From NCBI RefSeq assembly GCF_023101765.2, contig NC_064239.1, positions 13,040,315 to 13,104,314 of the forward strand: DNA of 64,000 nt, given 5' to 3'. The notes under the pieces were generated by a model. It did no database searches, was not told where the DNA came from, and saw only the letters and a list, made by a program, of their open reading frames with translations. The position numbers and the translations under genes are program-made. Below are positions 12,064-25,100 of the stretch, piece by piece (within the stretch, counting starts at the first letter, position 1; each line of letters opens with the position of its first letter). Origin of the DNA: Spodoptera frugiperda (taxonomy: Eukaryota; Arthropoda; Insecta; Lepidoptera; Noctuidae).

Positions 12064-12790
12064 TAACTGTATAAAAAAGGTCTTGTTCATTAGTAAGAAA
12101 ATGCAAAACATATATAAACTAGTATGTACGCAGTTAGGTACATACATGAGTTACACGTACTTATTACCGTATTATTGGGACTTGTTCGGTTCGACGATCC
12201 AAAATCCTCACAAACGCCACCTACTGAGCGCAGAAATGAATATATGCATTTAAATTAGTTTTGCTTTAGAAAGACCCTTTACTGTACTCCCGTACAGTCG
12301 TATTGCTAAATGCATCGTAGAAACATCATTACAAAGTAATGCAACGAGTTCAGTTTCAAAGAACACGCAACATTGTAAGATAGAGAGCCGACTTTTATAG
12401 AAATACTAAGAAGTAATAATATTAAAACAAAGCCGTCCGTTTGAGCAGTTATTTAGAAATTGGAAAGAAATTAACATTCATTTCTAAGTATATTTGCATA
12501 ATATGCATCTTAAGACGCATTATTTCGGTTCTGAAAAGAGATTGTAAATATCTCTTAACTTTATACTTAAGACTTGCGACCAGCCCCAGCTTCGCTTGTC
12601 TGCAACAGTGATATATTATGAACGTATTATACATAAAACTTTCATCTTGAATAACTTTATCTATTAAAAAAATCGCATCAAAATCCGTGGCGTAGTTTTA
12701 AAGATTTAAGCAGACAAAGGTATATAGGGCCAGATAAACTTTGTTTTATACTATGTAGTGATATTATGCTATGTTACCAAGAAATGGCTT
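12064..12790. repeat. Left copy of the locus duplication (block c)
   Basis: Nearly identical to 34050-34080 plus 34385-35030 (for example GTATGTACGCAGTTAGGTAC and GATAGAGAGCCGACTTTTAT). The small open frames in both copies are conserved only because the DNA was duplicated. In copy 2 a SINE sits at 34100-34378, between the two parts. Confidence 0.75.
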
Positions 12791-13050
12791 TCTTTACAAG
12801 TTACTACATTCTTTAAACGATTTCCTTGTATGTGTGTAAAATTAAAAGTAAAGTTAAATTAAAAGATGGTCACGCAGAGGAAAACTGGTCACCTTGAAAG
12901 TAAAAGACATACGGAAATTGGTTCGATAGCAAATACCTACATCTAAATCAATAAGTGAACGAAGAAATGTAAATATATGCAATCAATAATAATTAATTTT
13001 TTCACTATTTGCACAGTTGCAACTTGTAATGTAAACGACGAGATGGTCCG
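12791..13050. other. Proximal upstream region of gene A
   Basis: AT-rich. The final 30 bp (AACTTGTAATGTAAACGACG, then GAGATGGTCCG) are identical upstream of gene B, which marks the conserved core promoter. Confidence 0.5.
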
Positions 13051-13059
13051 TATAAAAGG
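13051..13059 (+). promoter_or_regulatory. TATA box of gene A
   Basis: TATAAAAGG stands 69 bp upstream of the gene A start codon, leaving room for a start site near 13080 and a 5' UTR of about 40 bp. In gene B the same box is interrupted by a MITE at 36282-36581, and the remaining flanks match on both sides. Confidence 0.7.
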
Positions 13060-13119
13060 TTGCGAAATGAGAGCAGAGGTACGAGTTTCAAACATCCTGT
13101 TCCGACTCAACTCTCCAAC

Positions 13120-16100
13120 ATGAAAACTGCCGTGTTATTGGTCGTCGCTATTGTAAGTACTTTCAGACGCTTTCTTATTTTTACACTTTTCTTCTCTGCC
13201 GACTAATATTTATCTCTGCCTACTTGTCTTCCAACCACATGAATTTTCTACATAGCTGTACCCCACATGTCTTCTAGGAGATTACTTTCGTGTGCTGTTA
13301 CGTATGGTACTCTTTAAGCTAGGATATTATAATATGTATTTCGTTTTCTCTTTCTCCTTTCCATAAAAATAAGTCGGGTTTTCCTTCCCAACGCTATAAC
13401 TCCAGAACGCATGAACCGATTTCTACGGTTTTGCATTCGTCGGAAAGGTCTCGGACTCCGTGAGGTTTATAGCAAGACAATTTAGGAAAAATTTCAAGAG
13501 AAAATCAGGAAAACAGGGATAATTATTGGTGGCGAAACGGAGTTCGCCTGGTTTGCTAGTATCTAAATAAAACTCTAAAATATAACATCTTCTATATTTT
13601 GGACATTGTCGTTTATGATGGTCCAATTTGAGACAAAAACTAAGTTCGCCCGTTTGTTTGTTTCGGTCTTTACTAATTGGAGTTTCACCCTCTTCTTGGC
13701 GATAGATCAGATATCAAACTAAGGGTTTAATTGATGGAATAGAGCTCATAGAAACCATTTTGTGTAATAACTTATTAGTACTTGTTTATTTTATTGTAAC
13801 TTTCGTGAGACATACTAAATTAATTATTATGTTATCGGCTTACCCACGTAATGTTTTAACGAGGAACTCGACTAGTTTCAAGCCATGCTAGAGGCTCATA
13901 TTCATGAGAGGCACATAATAATTATTATGTTATCGGCTTACAAGTAATGTTACATGTAATTATAATTACTTGTTTATTGTTATTGAGAACGCCTTCATTG
14001 CAAGTTTTGTCTACATTACAGGCGGCTCTGGCTTCAGTCAATGCTGGAAATGCTGGCAGGAATAAGCGTGTAAGTATTTAATAATATTATTTTATTGTAA
14101 CTTTCGTGAGACATACTAAATTAATTATTATGTTATCGGCTTACTCACGTACTGTTTTGACGAGGAACTCGACTAGTTTCAAGCCATGCTAGAGGCTCAT
14201 ATTCATGAGCAGCATTCCGCGACACACGACGCGGCGATTGTCGCGCTGCTACTGGCGATTGTTAATATTATTTAATAATATTTGAATTTACGAGTAAGTC
14301 CATGGGCTACTCAAAATATACAACGTGTAACAAAATACCCATATACATCAAGAAGTCCTGATGAATACAGGTTGAATAGAATCTCTAAACAAAGTTTCAG
14401 CTTAAAATACGTTTAAAAAATTTAGTACCAAATAATTGATATCGCATAGTTCTTGATTTCAAATCATACAAACGTGTCAAAACACCACAGGGATCCCTCG
14501 CCAATATTACGATACATTTCTCCTGTCAATCTGATCACCTAGTACCTGTCTACCTAATTTTGATTCGCGCGCCGGCGCGATTTGAAACATTCATAACTTG
14601 GTACCATGAAAACATGAGTTTAAAAAACCCTTCCCGTATCATTTGTTATGTTATCTAGAAACCGTGCAATTGATATGTATACCCCCTTTTTGTTACACGT
14701 TGTATAATAAAAGTGATGAGTTCTACACTTGCCTTTCAGTGGCAAATGAAACCTTGAGCAACCTACTAACTGTATTATAAAAATCTTATTAATATACTGT
14801 TATTATTTCTCTCCTTATAGGCTCTTTTTAGACGTAAGTACCTTTACTCTTTATTACAACACTAATTTAGCAGCTAGCTTAAGGATAGGAGATGATGATG
14901 TAATATAATGCTCATAGCAACCCCCCTGTTGGACAAAGGCCTCTTCTCATTCGGTGAAGCCACGACCATTGATCACCGTGCTTATGTTGCCGTAGCGTTG
15001 AGGATATCCAAGTCCATAGGCGGCGCTGATTCGTTTACCGCAATGTGATACAATCATTGTGGGTTTGCAAAAGAAAAATAGTAGGTATAATGTCTAAATA
15101 TTATTATACATTTGGAAAAAGTTACTAACTAAATTTCGAACCTGCAGAACAATTCTTAGGAGCGGGGACTTTACGTCAGTATTTTAGATTTGAATGACAA
15201 TTACAATAATAATTTATTATTTATATTGCAGCGGTTGGCAATCTTGTCGGAGGAGTTGGCAAAAGTAAGTTCAACAAGTAACACCTTGTAGATAGTATAT
15301 ATGATTATGTGATACTACGCTGTGATGTGATGTACTTGCTAACAAGCAAGTCACAACTGGGCAAAGGCCTCTTCTCACTCGGAGAAGGCACGAGCATGAA
15401 ACACTTCTCTCTTAAAAAGGCTCTTTCTTAATATTCTCAATGTACAGGATTAACTCTTCTACAGTATTTATTATAATATGTATATAGATAAATAAGTCTA
15501 ATGCCCGAATACTCAAACGCTACTCAATTTTAAGACGCTCTCAAATGTAGTTCTGTCTCTATCGATTCTTTATAAAATGACAGAGATAGTACGATATTTA
15601 AGTACAACTTAAAATTGAGTAGCATTTGAGTATTTGGGCGTAAGTGTGGGAGAGCCATACTTCGGCACGAATGGGCCGGCTCGACCGGAGCGATACCACG
15701 ACCTCACAGAAAACTAATATGAAACAACGCTTGCGTTGTGTGAGAGAGGTTACCGGAGGACCAATTCCCCCTTTCCCAATCTTCCCAATCTCCGATTCCC
15801 CAACAACCCTTAAATGACTTAACCCCCAAAAGGCCGGCAACGCACTTGTAACGCCTCTGGTGTCTGAATTGTTCATGGGCGGCGGTGATTGCTTACCATT
15901 AGGTGATCCGTCTGCTCGTTTACGTATTCCATAAAAAAAGATTATATTAAATAATCCATAAAAAATATTATATGATATTAAAAAACTATTGTAGATTTGA
16001 ATGACAATTACAATAATAGATTATTATTTATATTGCAGCGACTGGCAGTCTTGTAGGAGGAGTTGGCAATGGTAAGTACATTCACTGTTTATTACAATAC

Positions 16101-19100
16101 TGGGACTTTTTTTTTTGAGGGGGGGAAATTATCCAATGACTTCTCCCGCCTTGGGCAAGGCGAGCGGGAGTGTCAGACTCTTACTGACTAAAAACCACCC
16201 CGTTCCTTCTCCTGCTTTTCAACCCGGAGCTCCGGTAAACCCGCTAGGTAGTCCGCATCTCTGGATCAACAATACTGGGACTAGCTAGTTGCACCTAACA
16301 AGTTGCTACTAAGTTTCAAACTTCTATTGTAGATTTGAATGAAAATTACAATAATAGATTATTATTTATATTGCAGCGGCTGGCAGTCTTGTCGGAGGAC
16401 TTGGCAATGGTAAGTACATTTAATGTTTATTACAATACTGGGACCAGCTAGTTGCACCTAACAAGTTGCTACTAAGTTTCAAACTTCTATTGTAGATTTG
16501 AATGGCAATTACAATAATAGATTATTATTTATATTTCAGCGGCTGGCAGTCTTGTCGGAGGAGCTAGCAATGGTAAGTACATTCAATGTTTATTACAATA
16601 CTGGGACCAGCTAGTTGCACCTAACAAGTTGCTACTAAGTTTCAAACTTCTATTGTATATTTGAATGGCAATTACAATAATAGATTATTATTTATATTGC
16701 AGCGGCTGGTAGTCTTGTAGGAGGAGTTGGCAATGGTAAGTACATTCAATGTTTATTACAATACTGGGACCAGCTAGTTGCACCTAACAAGTTGCTACTA
16801 AGTTTCAAACTTCTATTGTAGATTTGAATGGCAATTACAATAATAGATTATAATTTATATTGCAGCGGTTGGCAGTCTTGTCGGAACACTTGGCAATGGT
16901 AAGTACATTCAATGTTTATTACAATACTGGAACCAGCTAGTTGCACCTAACAAGTTGCTACTAAGTTTCAAACTTCTATTGTAGGTTTGAATGGCAATTA
17001 CAATAATAGATTATAATTTATATTGCAGCGGCTGGCAGTCTTGTCGGAGGAGCTAGCAATGGTAAGTACATTCAATGTTTATTACAATACTGGGACCAGC
17101 TAGTTGCACCTAACAAGTTGCTACTAAGTTTCAAACTTCTATTGTAGATTTGAATGGCAATTACAATAATAGATCTTTATATTTATTTAAAATTCTCTAA
17201 ATTTACATTTTTAAATACTATACATACAAAATAAAATAATATTTAAAAATATAAAAATAGGAGCCGACCAGTAGCGGGAGCATGGTCCAAGCCACCGGTG
17301 GTTAGGGCTCCAGAGACAGAAACCTCCTCACAATACGTGCCGTTTCGAGGAGTACTGCCTTCTGCATCAGGTCCTTGATCCATCCGCCCAACCCCAGCCT
17401 CCTAAGGTGGTTGTCGAGGCTGTTGGGTATTAATCCGTTGGCCGACACGACTATCGGCACAACGATAGCCGAATCCACATTCCACATGTCGACAACCTCG
17501 TGAGCCAAGTCAAGATATTTTATTTGTTTATCTTTTTCAGTTTTCACGAGGTTCTCGTCATGAGGGATGGTGATATCGATTATCATCGTGCGGCGCGCTT
17601 GTCGGTCTATCACCACTATATCAGGTTTATTGGCTACAATAGTCCTGTCAGTGATGATAGATCGATCCCAGTACAACGTGATATGGCCGTTTTCGAGAAC
17701 TGGATCGGGCGCATACTAGTAGTATGGAACCTCAAATTCAACAAGTTGGTAGTGTAAAGCAAGTTGCTGGTGGATAATCTTGGCCACCTGATTATGTCTA
17801 TGCAAATATTCACCATTAGCCAAACGACCACAACCAGAAATTATATATCTTATGGATTCACCAGGACTATGACATGCCCGACATATGTCAACGGTCCCAT
17901 CCTTAATAATATATTTCCGGTAGTTATTCGTAAGGATAACTTCGTCCATAATTGCACAGACAAATCCTTCAGTTTCTCCAAAAAGATTACTGAATCGTAG
18001 CCAAGATACGGACGCCAGAAAATCTACACTGGGTCCATGAAGGGCCCGGAAGAAGCGTCCGTGGAGCTCCTTGCTATGCCATACCTCCTTGCGGTCATTG
18101 ACGCTTAGTACCACAGGTTTGCGCCAGTTCTCTTTTGCTAAAGATAGTGGAGTGAATCCATTGTCCACTGCTGCTACTTCTCGATGCATACCCTCGTTTA
18201 CTTTCAGGAAATATTCCCTGAGGTTGCACACTTCACGGTTATGAAGGGTCTTAGCATTTAATAAGCCTCGACCCCCAAACTTCCGCGGGATGTACAACCT
18301 CATGATCGATGAACGAGGGTGATGCATACGATTTGCAGTCAGCAGTGTTCGGACTCGCCTATCCAGGGTGTCAAGTTCAGTCTAAGTCCACTTGAGTATA
18401 CTAAAAGAATACATCAAAACCGGCATGACCCAACCGTTATACGCTCGCACCTTGTTTCCGCCTGATAATGAACTTTTCAGCACTTTATTCAGGCGGCCAA
18501 AGAAGCGATTATAGATTATTATTTATATTGCAGCGGCTGGTAGTCTTGTAGGAGGAGTTGGCAATGGTAAGTACATTCAATGTTTATTACAATACTGGGA
18601 CCAGCTAGTTGCACCTAACAAATTGCTACTAAGTTTCAAACTTCTATTGTAGATTTGAATAGCAATTACAATAATAGATTATTATTTATATTGCAGCGGC
18701 TGGCAGTCTTGTCGGAGGACTTGGCAATGGTAAGTACATTCAATGTTTATTACAATACTGGGACCAGCTAGTTGCATCTAACAAGTTGCTACTAAGTTTC
18801 AAACTTCTACTGTAGATTTGAATGGCAATTACAATAATAGATTATTATTTATATTGCAGCGGCTGGCAGTCTTGCCGGAGGAGTTGGCAATGGTAAGTAC
18901 ATTCAATGTTTATTACAATACTGGGACCAGCTAGTTGCACCTAACAAATTGCTACTAAGTTTCAAACTTCTATTGTAGATTTGAATAGCAATTACAATAA
19001 TAGATTATAATTTATATTGCAGCGGCTGGCAGTCTTGTCGGAGGACTTGGCAATGGTAAGTACATTCAATGTTTATTACAATACTGGGACCAGCTAGTTG

Positions 19101-22100
19101 CACCTAACAAGTTGCTACTAAGTTTCAAACTTCTACTGTAGATTTGAATGGCAATTACAATAATAGATTATTATTTATATTGCAGCGGCTGGCAGTCTTG
19201 CCGGAGGAGTTAGCAATGGTAAGTACATTCAATGTTTATTACAATACTGGGACCAGCTAGTTGCACCTAACAAGTTGCTACTAAGTTTCAAACTTCTACT
19301 GTAGATTTGAATGACAAATACAATAATAGATTATTATTTATATTGCAGCGGTTGACGATGCTATAGCAGGAGTGGGCACAGGTAAGTACAAGTTATACCT
19401 TGTAGATAGTATATATATATGATTATGTGATACTAGGCTGTGATGTGATGTGCTTGCTAACAAGCAAGTTACAACTGGGCAAAGGCCTCTTCTCATATGA
19501 AGAAGGCATGAGCATGAAACACTTCTCTCTTAAAAAGACGGATTGGTGATAATGGATTTCAAATACGTATAATCCTCAGATTTTTTTCATCCTATGTGAG
19601 TGGTATCTAAATATAATAAGAACTAGGAAAAATAAAAATACATTTCTCAATAAATCTATTTATGACGAAATCTAATCATCTATCTATATATATAAAACTC
19701 TTCCGTTACTGAGTGACTGACAGACAACGCACAGCCGAAACTACTGGTCGTAGACAGCTGAAATTTGGAATGTAGGTTCCTTGGGATATGTAGGGGAGCA
19801 CTAAGAAAGGATTTTTGGAAATTCAACCCCCAAGGGGGGAAAAGGGGTAAAAACGTTTCTATGAAAAATCTTATTCCTTGGGTTTATAAACTTGAAACTT
19901 GGCATGAACACGTACATAGGCAAGTAAATATGTTTGACATTATAAGTTTTTTCAAACTACCCTCCAATCGTGATTTAGGGGTGCGATTGGGTGACTGATT
20001 TATTAACGCACAGCCGAAACCGCTCGGTATAGGAGTCTGAGATTTTGAACAGAGGTTCCTTTAGTAACATAAGTGAGCACTAAGAAGGGATTTTTGAAAT
20101 GTCAACCCCCAAGGGGGGGAAACGGGATAAATTGAGCCGGGGCTGCGGGAAAGTTCTAACGAGATACCGTGGCCCCGGAACGCAAAGGGCAACTGAAGGA
20201 ACGAGGTAGGTTTTAGTCAGTAAAAGTCTGACACTCCCTTCCGTTCCACCCAGAGCGGGAGAGGTCATTTGATGATTTCCCATCCTTAAAAAAAGACTTT
20301 GTATGACAACTTTCAGTCGTCTCTTTAACATACATAATAACATACATAATTATGTACATACATGCATAACATTAATAACATCACGCCTTTAAATCCCTAT
20401 TTTGTGTTAACACTACCCATATAAACAGCTAAAAGGAAACAAGTGAAGAGACGAAATTTGTCCGCATCCATTTTCACCTAAATTCTTAACGTTAATGAGA
20501 TTTACTTTTTATTATCAGGTCAACCTAATAGCCTCACATGTACGTATAACTTCGTAAGAATTTTCTTTCAACTCCTAACCGTTGAGGAGTTGTACCTTCC
20601 ATCATCAGCTCATTCACATGGGATGATGACTATCAGACGCAAATACTTAAACAGATCTATGAAATTGTCAAAAACGTAATTGCCTGTAAATTTGAGGTTT
20701 GCCCTTGATTTCCCTGGAATACGATCATCAGATCCTGACTAGGTAACAACGGGACCAACTTGAAAGTATACTCTACCGGAAGGTGGAAGAAAAAGCCCTG
20801 TCGAGATCATTAAAAAACGCTATATATAACCGAATTACACGTGGGCGAAGCCGCGGGCGGAAAGCTAGTACTAATATATAATATAATTAAAATTATAATA
20901 TAACCACTGAATATAATTATATTGTCGGGCCCTTACCACCGGTAACTTGGACCATGCTCCCGCTACTGGTCGGCTTCTATTTTTATATTTTTAAATATTA
21001 TTTTATTTTGTATGTTGTAGTATTTAAAAATGTAAAGGGGATTGACCAACTTGTATGGGACTTTGGCTATTTTTGAACAATCACTTCAGCTAATAATATA
21101 TGTTTGATTTATTAGTTCATATCAGTAAGAATGAAGATACAAACTTAGTTTTGTATCAAGATTTATATTTAGATATTTTTTTACATTTTATTGACACTGG
21201 TTATGCATGAAATAAAACATTTTTTTCTATTAAAATGCATTATTAATCCGATTCATATGTAATTAAAATATGGTCAAGGAACTCGGCAGGTGGATTAATA
21301 ATTTTCTGGTACCTTGCCCAGCTCAAAAACCAAATAATAGTTATTATATGTGCACATCAACCTACTGTTCTATGACCCACCATGCAGTTGCAGCAATAAT
21401 GTTTTATGGCTGTCCTGCCTTTAGTGTTATTTTCATATAATATAAAATATATACAAAATATATTTTCCTACTAATGTGTCTACTTTGTATTTTCCCACGC
21501 AATAAACTGCAGTTGCAACACTCACAATGCAAAAGAACAAAGCGAATAATATCTGTAATTTTGACGAAAAACACAATAGATTGACAGCAGATTGGCAGCA
21601 CTAAAGTCAAATTCAAAACCAACTACTACAAAGACTTGGTCTTATCATAACAAATACCAATAATTATCGAATTTTTTATAGTGCTAATTCCTACAAAGTT
21701 ATTAGCATCAGACATTTACTAAAATATAAATAAAATTATTGGTAAATTACATTTTTGTTGAGCAGCCTGTTCAAAAATAGCCAGACTTGGACAATCTCCT
21801 TTAGAGAATTTTAAATAAATATAGAGAATTATAATATAATATATAATATATCTATAATATATAATATATCTATAATAAAAAAGAAAGTGGTCAAACGCAG
21901 AACTTGAAGAACTCATATTTTGCTTCTATCGCGCAAGAGCGTTAGGATCCGGATACATTAAACGGTTAGAAACGTTATTCAGAAGTAGAAACCCCAATAA
22001 CCCCAAATCTACATCCACACAAAATTCAGAACAACACACAAACAGTATTAATACTCAAGAAATCAGCAGGAGAGCTATAAATTAATAATTAGTAGGGGGC

Positions 22101-25100
22101 AATGAGCACCGTTTTTCCTGCGGGTCGCGGGACGCGATGCTCATTTTCACCGGGTCAAACCCGAGACGGAGACACCTCCCCACCTCGTGAAATATCTATA
22201 ATAAAACCCGAGAAGGAGAGACCTCCCCACACTATCTATAATAAACAAAAACAATAGCTATGCATGATAAAACTAGAGATAAATATTCGATAAATAAGGA
22301 AGCAAAAGAAAATAGAATAGAATTTAAAATAAATAATAATATAATATGTACAGATAACGATATAAAGTCTGCTAAAATAAAATACACAATAGAAAAATGG
22401 AAAGCTAAACCTCTACACGGACAGTTTTACAGATCAGTAATAGATAAAGAAAACATAGATACCAATTACTCGTTTAGATGGCTCAAAAAGCAGGCAATAT
22501 CTCCCTCACTAGAAGCATCCATATTCTCACTACAAGATCAAGCCATTATCACCAGGCAGCACGAAAGAGACGTGCTTAAGAGAGCGGTGGATGGGAAGTG
22601 CCGGCTTTGTGGTGTCAAAGACGAGACCGCACAACACATTGTGGCGGGCTGCGAGCAGCTGGCTGGCACCTATTACACCAAGAGACACAATAACGTGGTG
22701 CAGTACGTGTACTGGACCCTCCTCAAAAAACACAACTTGGAAACAACCAGCTTATGATGGAAAGAACAGCTCACTCAACCTCAAGTCAAAGAAAATGATA
22801 CAGCCAAAATAATGTGGGAGATTCCAGTTCAGACAGATGTCACAGTTACGCACAATAGACCAGATATTATTTACATAAATAAAATAGATAACAAAACATA
22901 TTTAATAGACATAACAGTACCATCAGATTACAATATAGGAGCCAAAGAAATAGAAAAACTAAGTAAATATCATTTATTACAGAAAGAAATAACCCGGTTA
23001 TGGAACACACAAGCACAAGTCGTACCCATTGTCATAGGAGCGTTCGGAATGGTAGCTAATAGTATCCACAAATATCGCACACAACTAAACAAACAAACTC
23101 TTCAGCTTTATAATATTAGTATAGATAATATTATAAAGCTGAAGAGTTTGTTTGTTTGTTTGTTTTGAACGCGCTAATCTTCGGTACTACTGGTCCGATA
23201 TGAATAATTATTTTTTTGTTGGATAGTCCATTTATCGAGGAAGGCTATAGGCTATAAAACATCAAACTATAACCAATAGGAGCTGTGCAGAGCGGGTGAA
23301 ACTGCGCGGAAGTAGCTATATTAGATATATATCTTGTAAAGTAGGTATGTATCTAGTAAATATATATATATATATATATAAAGTTATTGTATAACTAATT
23401 AAAATCGTACAGTGGCCATCTTGGATTCACATTTTGACTACGTCATCGCTGACCACCCTCGAATACCTCTAAAACGACACCCGTGACTAAACATTGAAAA
23501 TTTAATACAGCGGCTATCTAGGTTTATACATTTTGACAGAACCATTAGTTTCATTACCCTTGAAATCCTCGACATCCAACATGAAAACTGGCGGATTTGA
23601 CTTTACTCCTCCGACATAGACGTAAAAGTACATAGACGATCCCCGGCGCTGCCTACCACGCCACGCGTGTACTGCGAGCGGTTCAAGCAAATTTCATCTT
23701 TTCAATAGTCGGCCCTGTATTTACCGCCGAAAGTCCACTGCGGGTAACCTAACATTCCACAAACTTACATTTGCGTTTGGTACAGTAAGCGTGTCTAGGG
23801 ATCGCGTCGCACATTTAAGTTTGTTTTTTAGTGAATATACTTGTGCGGGATAAAATGTATCCAGTGTTTTGTCCAGGATATTAAAATATAATTATACCAA
23901 TTTTCATCGCAATCAGACTAGTAGTTTTGTGTGATGTGTAAACATACAGACAGACAGAACATTTTTTAAGCACGCTTTTGGGTTCGTTATCTACCTAGAA
24001 ACACCCCCTTCTGTTATTCTTTAAATATTCTCCATGTACAGGATAAACTCTTCTACAGTATTTTTTTTTTATGAAACATGCCGGTAATCGAACAGATGTA
24101 TTACCTGATGGTAAGCAATCGCCGCCGCCCATGGACACTTGAAACACCAGAGGCTTTACAAGTGCGTTACCGGCTTTTTGGGAGTTAGGAATTTAAGGGT
24201 TGTTGTTCGGGAATGGGGATGGGGAAGATTGGGAAGGGGGAAATTGGGCCTCCGGTAACCTCACTCACACAACGAAACACAACAGCACTTGCATGTATTA
24301 TTATAATATGTATATAGAGAGATAAGTCTAAGTGTGGGAGAGCCATACTTCGGCACCAATGGGCCGGCTCGACCGGGGCGATACCACGACCTCACAGAAA
24401 ACTGACATGAAACAACGCTTGCGTTGTGTGAGTGAGGTTACCGGAGGACCAATTCCCCCTTTCCCAATCTTAACAAACTCCAATTCCCCAACAACCCTTA
24501 AATGACTTAACCCCCAAAAGGCCGGCAACGCACTTGTAACGCCTCTGGTGTTTCAAGTATTCATGGGCGGCGACGATTGCTTACCATCAGGTGATCCGTC
24601 TGCTCATTTACGTATTCCATAAAAAAATTATATTAAATAATCCATAAAAAAAGATTATATTAAATAATCCATGAAAAAAGATTATATTTTTTTTTTATTA
24701 TGTTAAATTGGCCGACCTTTGGCCGCTATCTCGCCTGATGGTAAGTGATGATGCGGCCTACGATGGAGCACGTCTGCCCATAAGCAACCTATTCACTCGG
24801 GCTTTGAAGACACCCAGGTTATACCCATCAGGAAACACAGACTCCGGCAAGGAGTTCCACTCCCTAGCCGTTCGCACTAGGAAGCTTGAAGCGAAGCGTT
24901 TCGTGCGTGTGGGTGGGATATCCACCATGAAACGGAAAATATGATATACAGTGAAACCTCGTTAAGTGAGACATCAAGGGACTTTCAAATTGGTATCACT
25001 TATAGAGGTATTCCACTATGCCAGTGTCTCAGATAACCAGGTGTAAATAAACATTTGTCTCATTTACAGAGGGTTCCATTAATGGAGGTGAACATACGGG

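Larger units (their letters stand above)
13120..14833 (+). other. Gene A leader exons 1-3
   Basis: Exon 1 is 13120-13152 (33 nt, phase 0 donor GTAAGT). Exon 2 is 14022-14069 (48 nt, phase 0). Exon 3 is 14821-14833 (13 nt), which switches the reading to phase 1 for everything downstream. Exons 1 and 2 encode exactly the same residues in gene B. Exon 3 has the same length but a different sequence (ALFRP here, DIWSP in gene B). The start context is CAACATG. Confidence 0.85.
19349..24640. repeat. Internal segmental duplication, copy 1
   Basis: From exon 16 to the D1 repeat near 24640 this block matches 26453-29690, including the spacer, the R2-type tail, the deleted R2/R4 element and the flanking repeats. 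Copy 1 additionally carries a Helitron (19683-20868) and a 763-bp DNA element (21037-21799). Confidence 0.8.

Noticed and set aside
15598..15876. Open frames with the recurring translation SHLRVVGES...GPPVTSLTQR at many places
   Set aside because: They are translations of the D1 dispersed repeat, differ at each copy by frameshifts and have no conserved start.
16470..17150. TATTGTAG inside each array intron as an alternative acceptor
   Set aside because: It is present in most units, but using it would add a segment with in-frame stops in most units (TAATAG) before the standard exon, so I kept the TTGCAG site. cDNA could still show otherwise.
16039..19381. CRISPR-like look: short near-identical repeats at regular spacing
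   Set aside because: The 163-bp units are alike over their whole length, with exon and intron structure and splice sites. There are no unique spacers and no cas genes, and the context is a eukaryotic genome.
22530..22812. Additional frames on both strands over the R2/R4-type zinc finger region
   Set aside because: They overlap the recognisable CCHC and endonuclease frame and carry no motif of their own.
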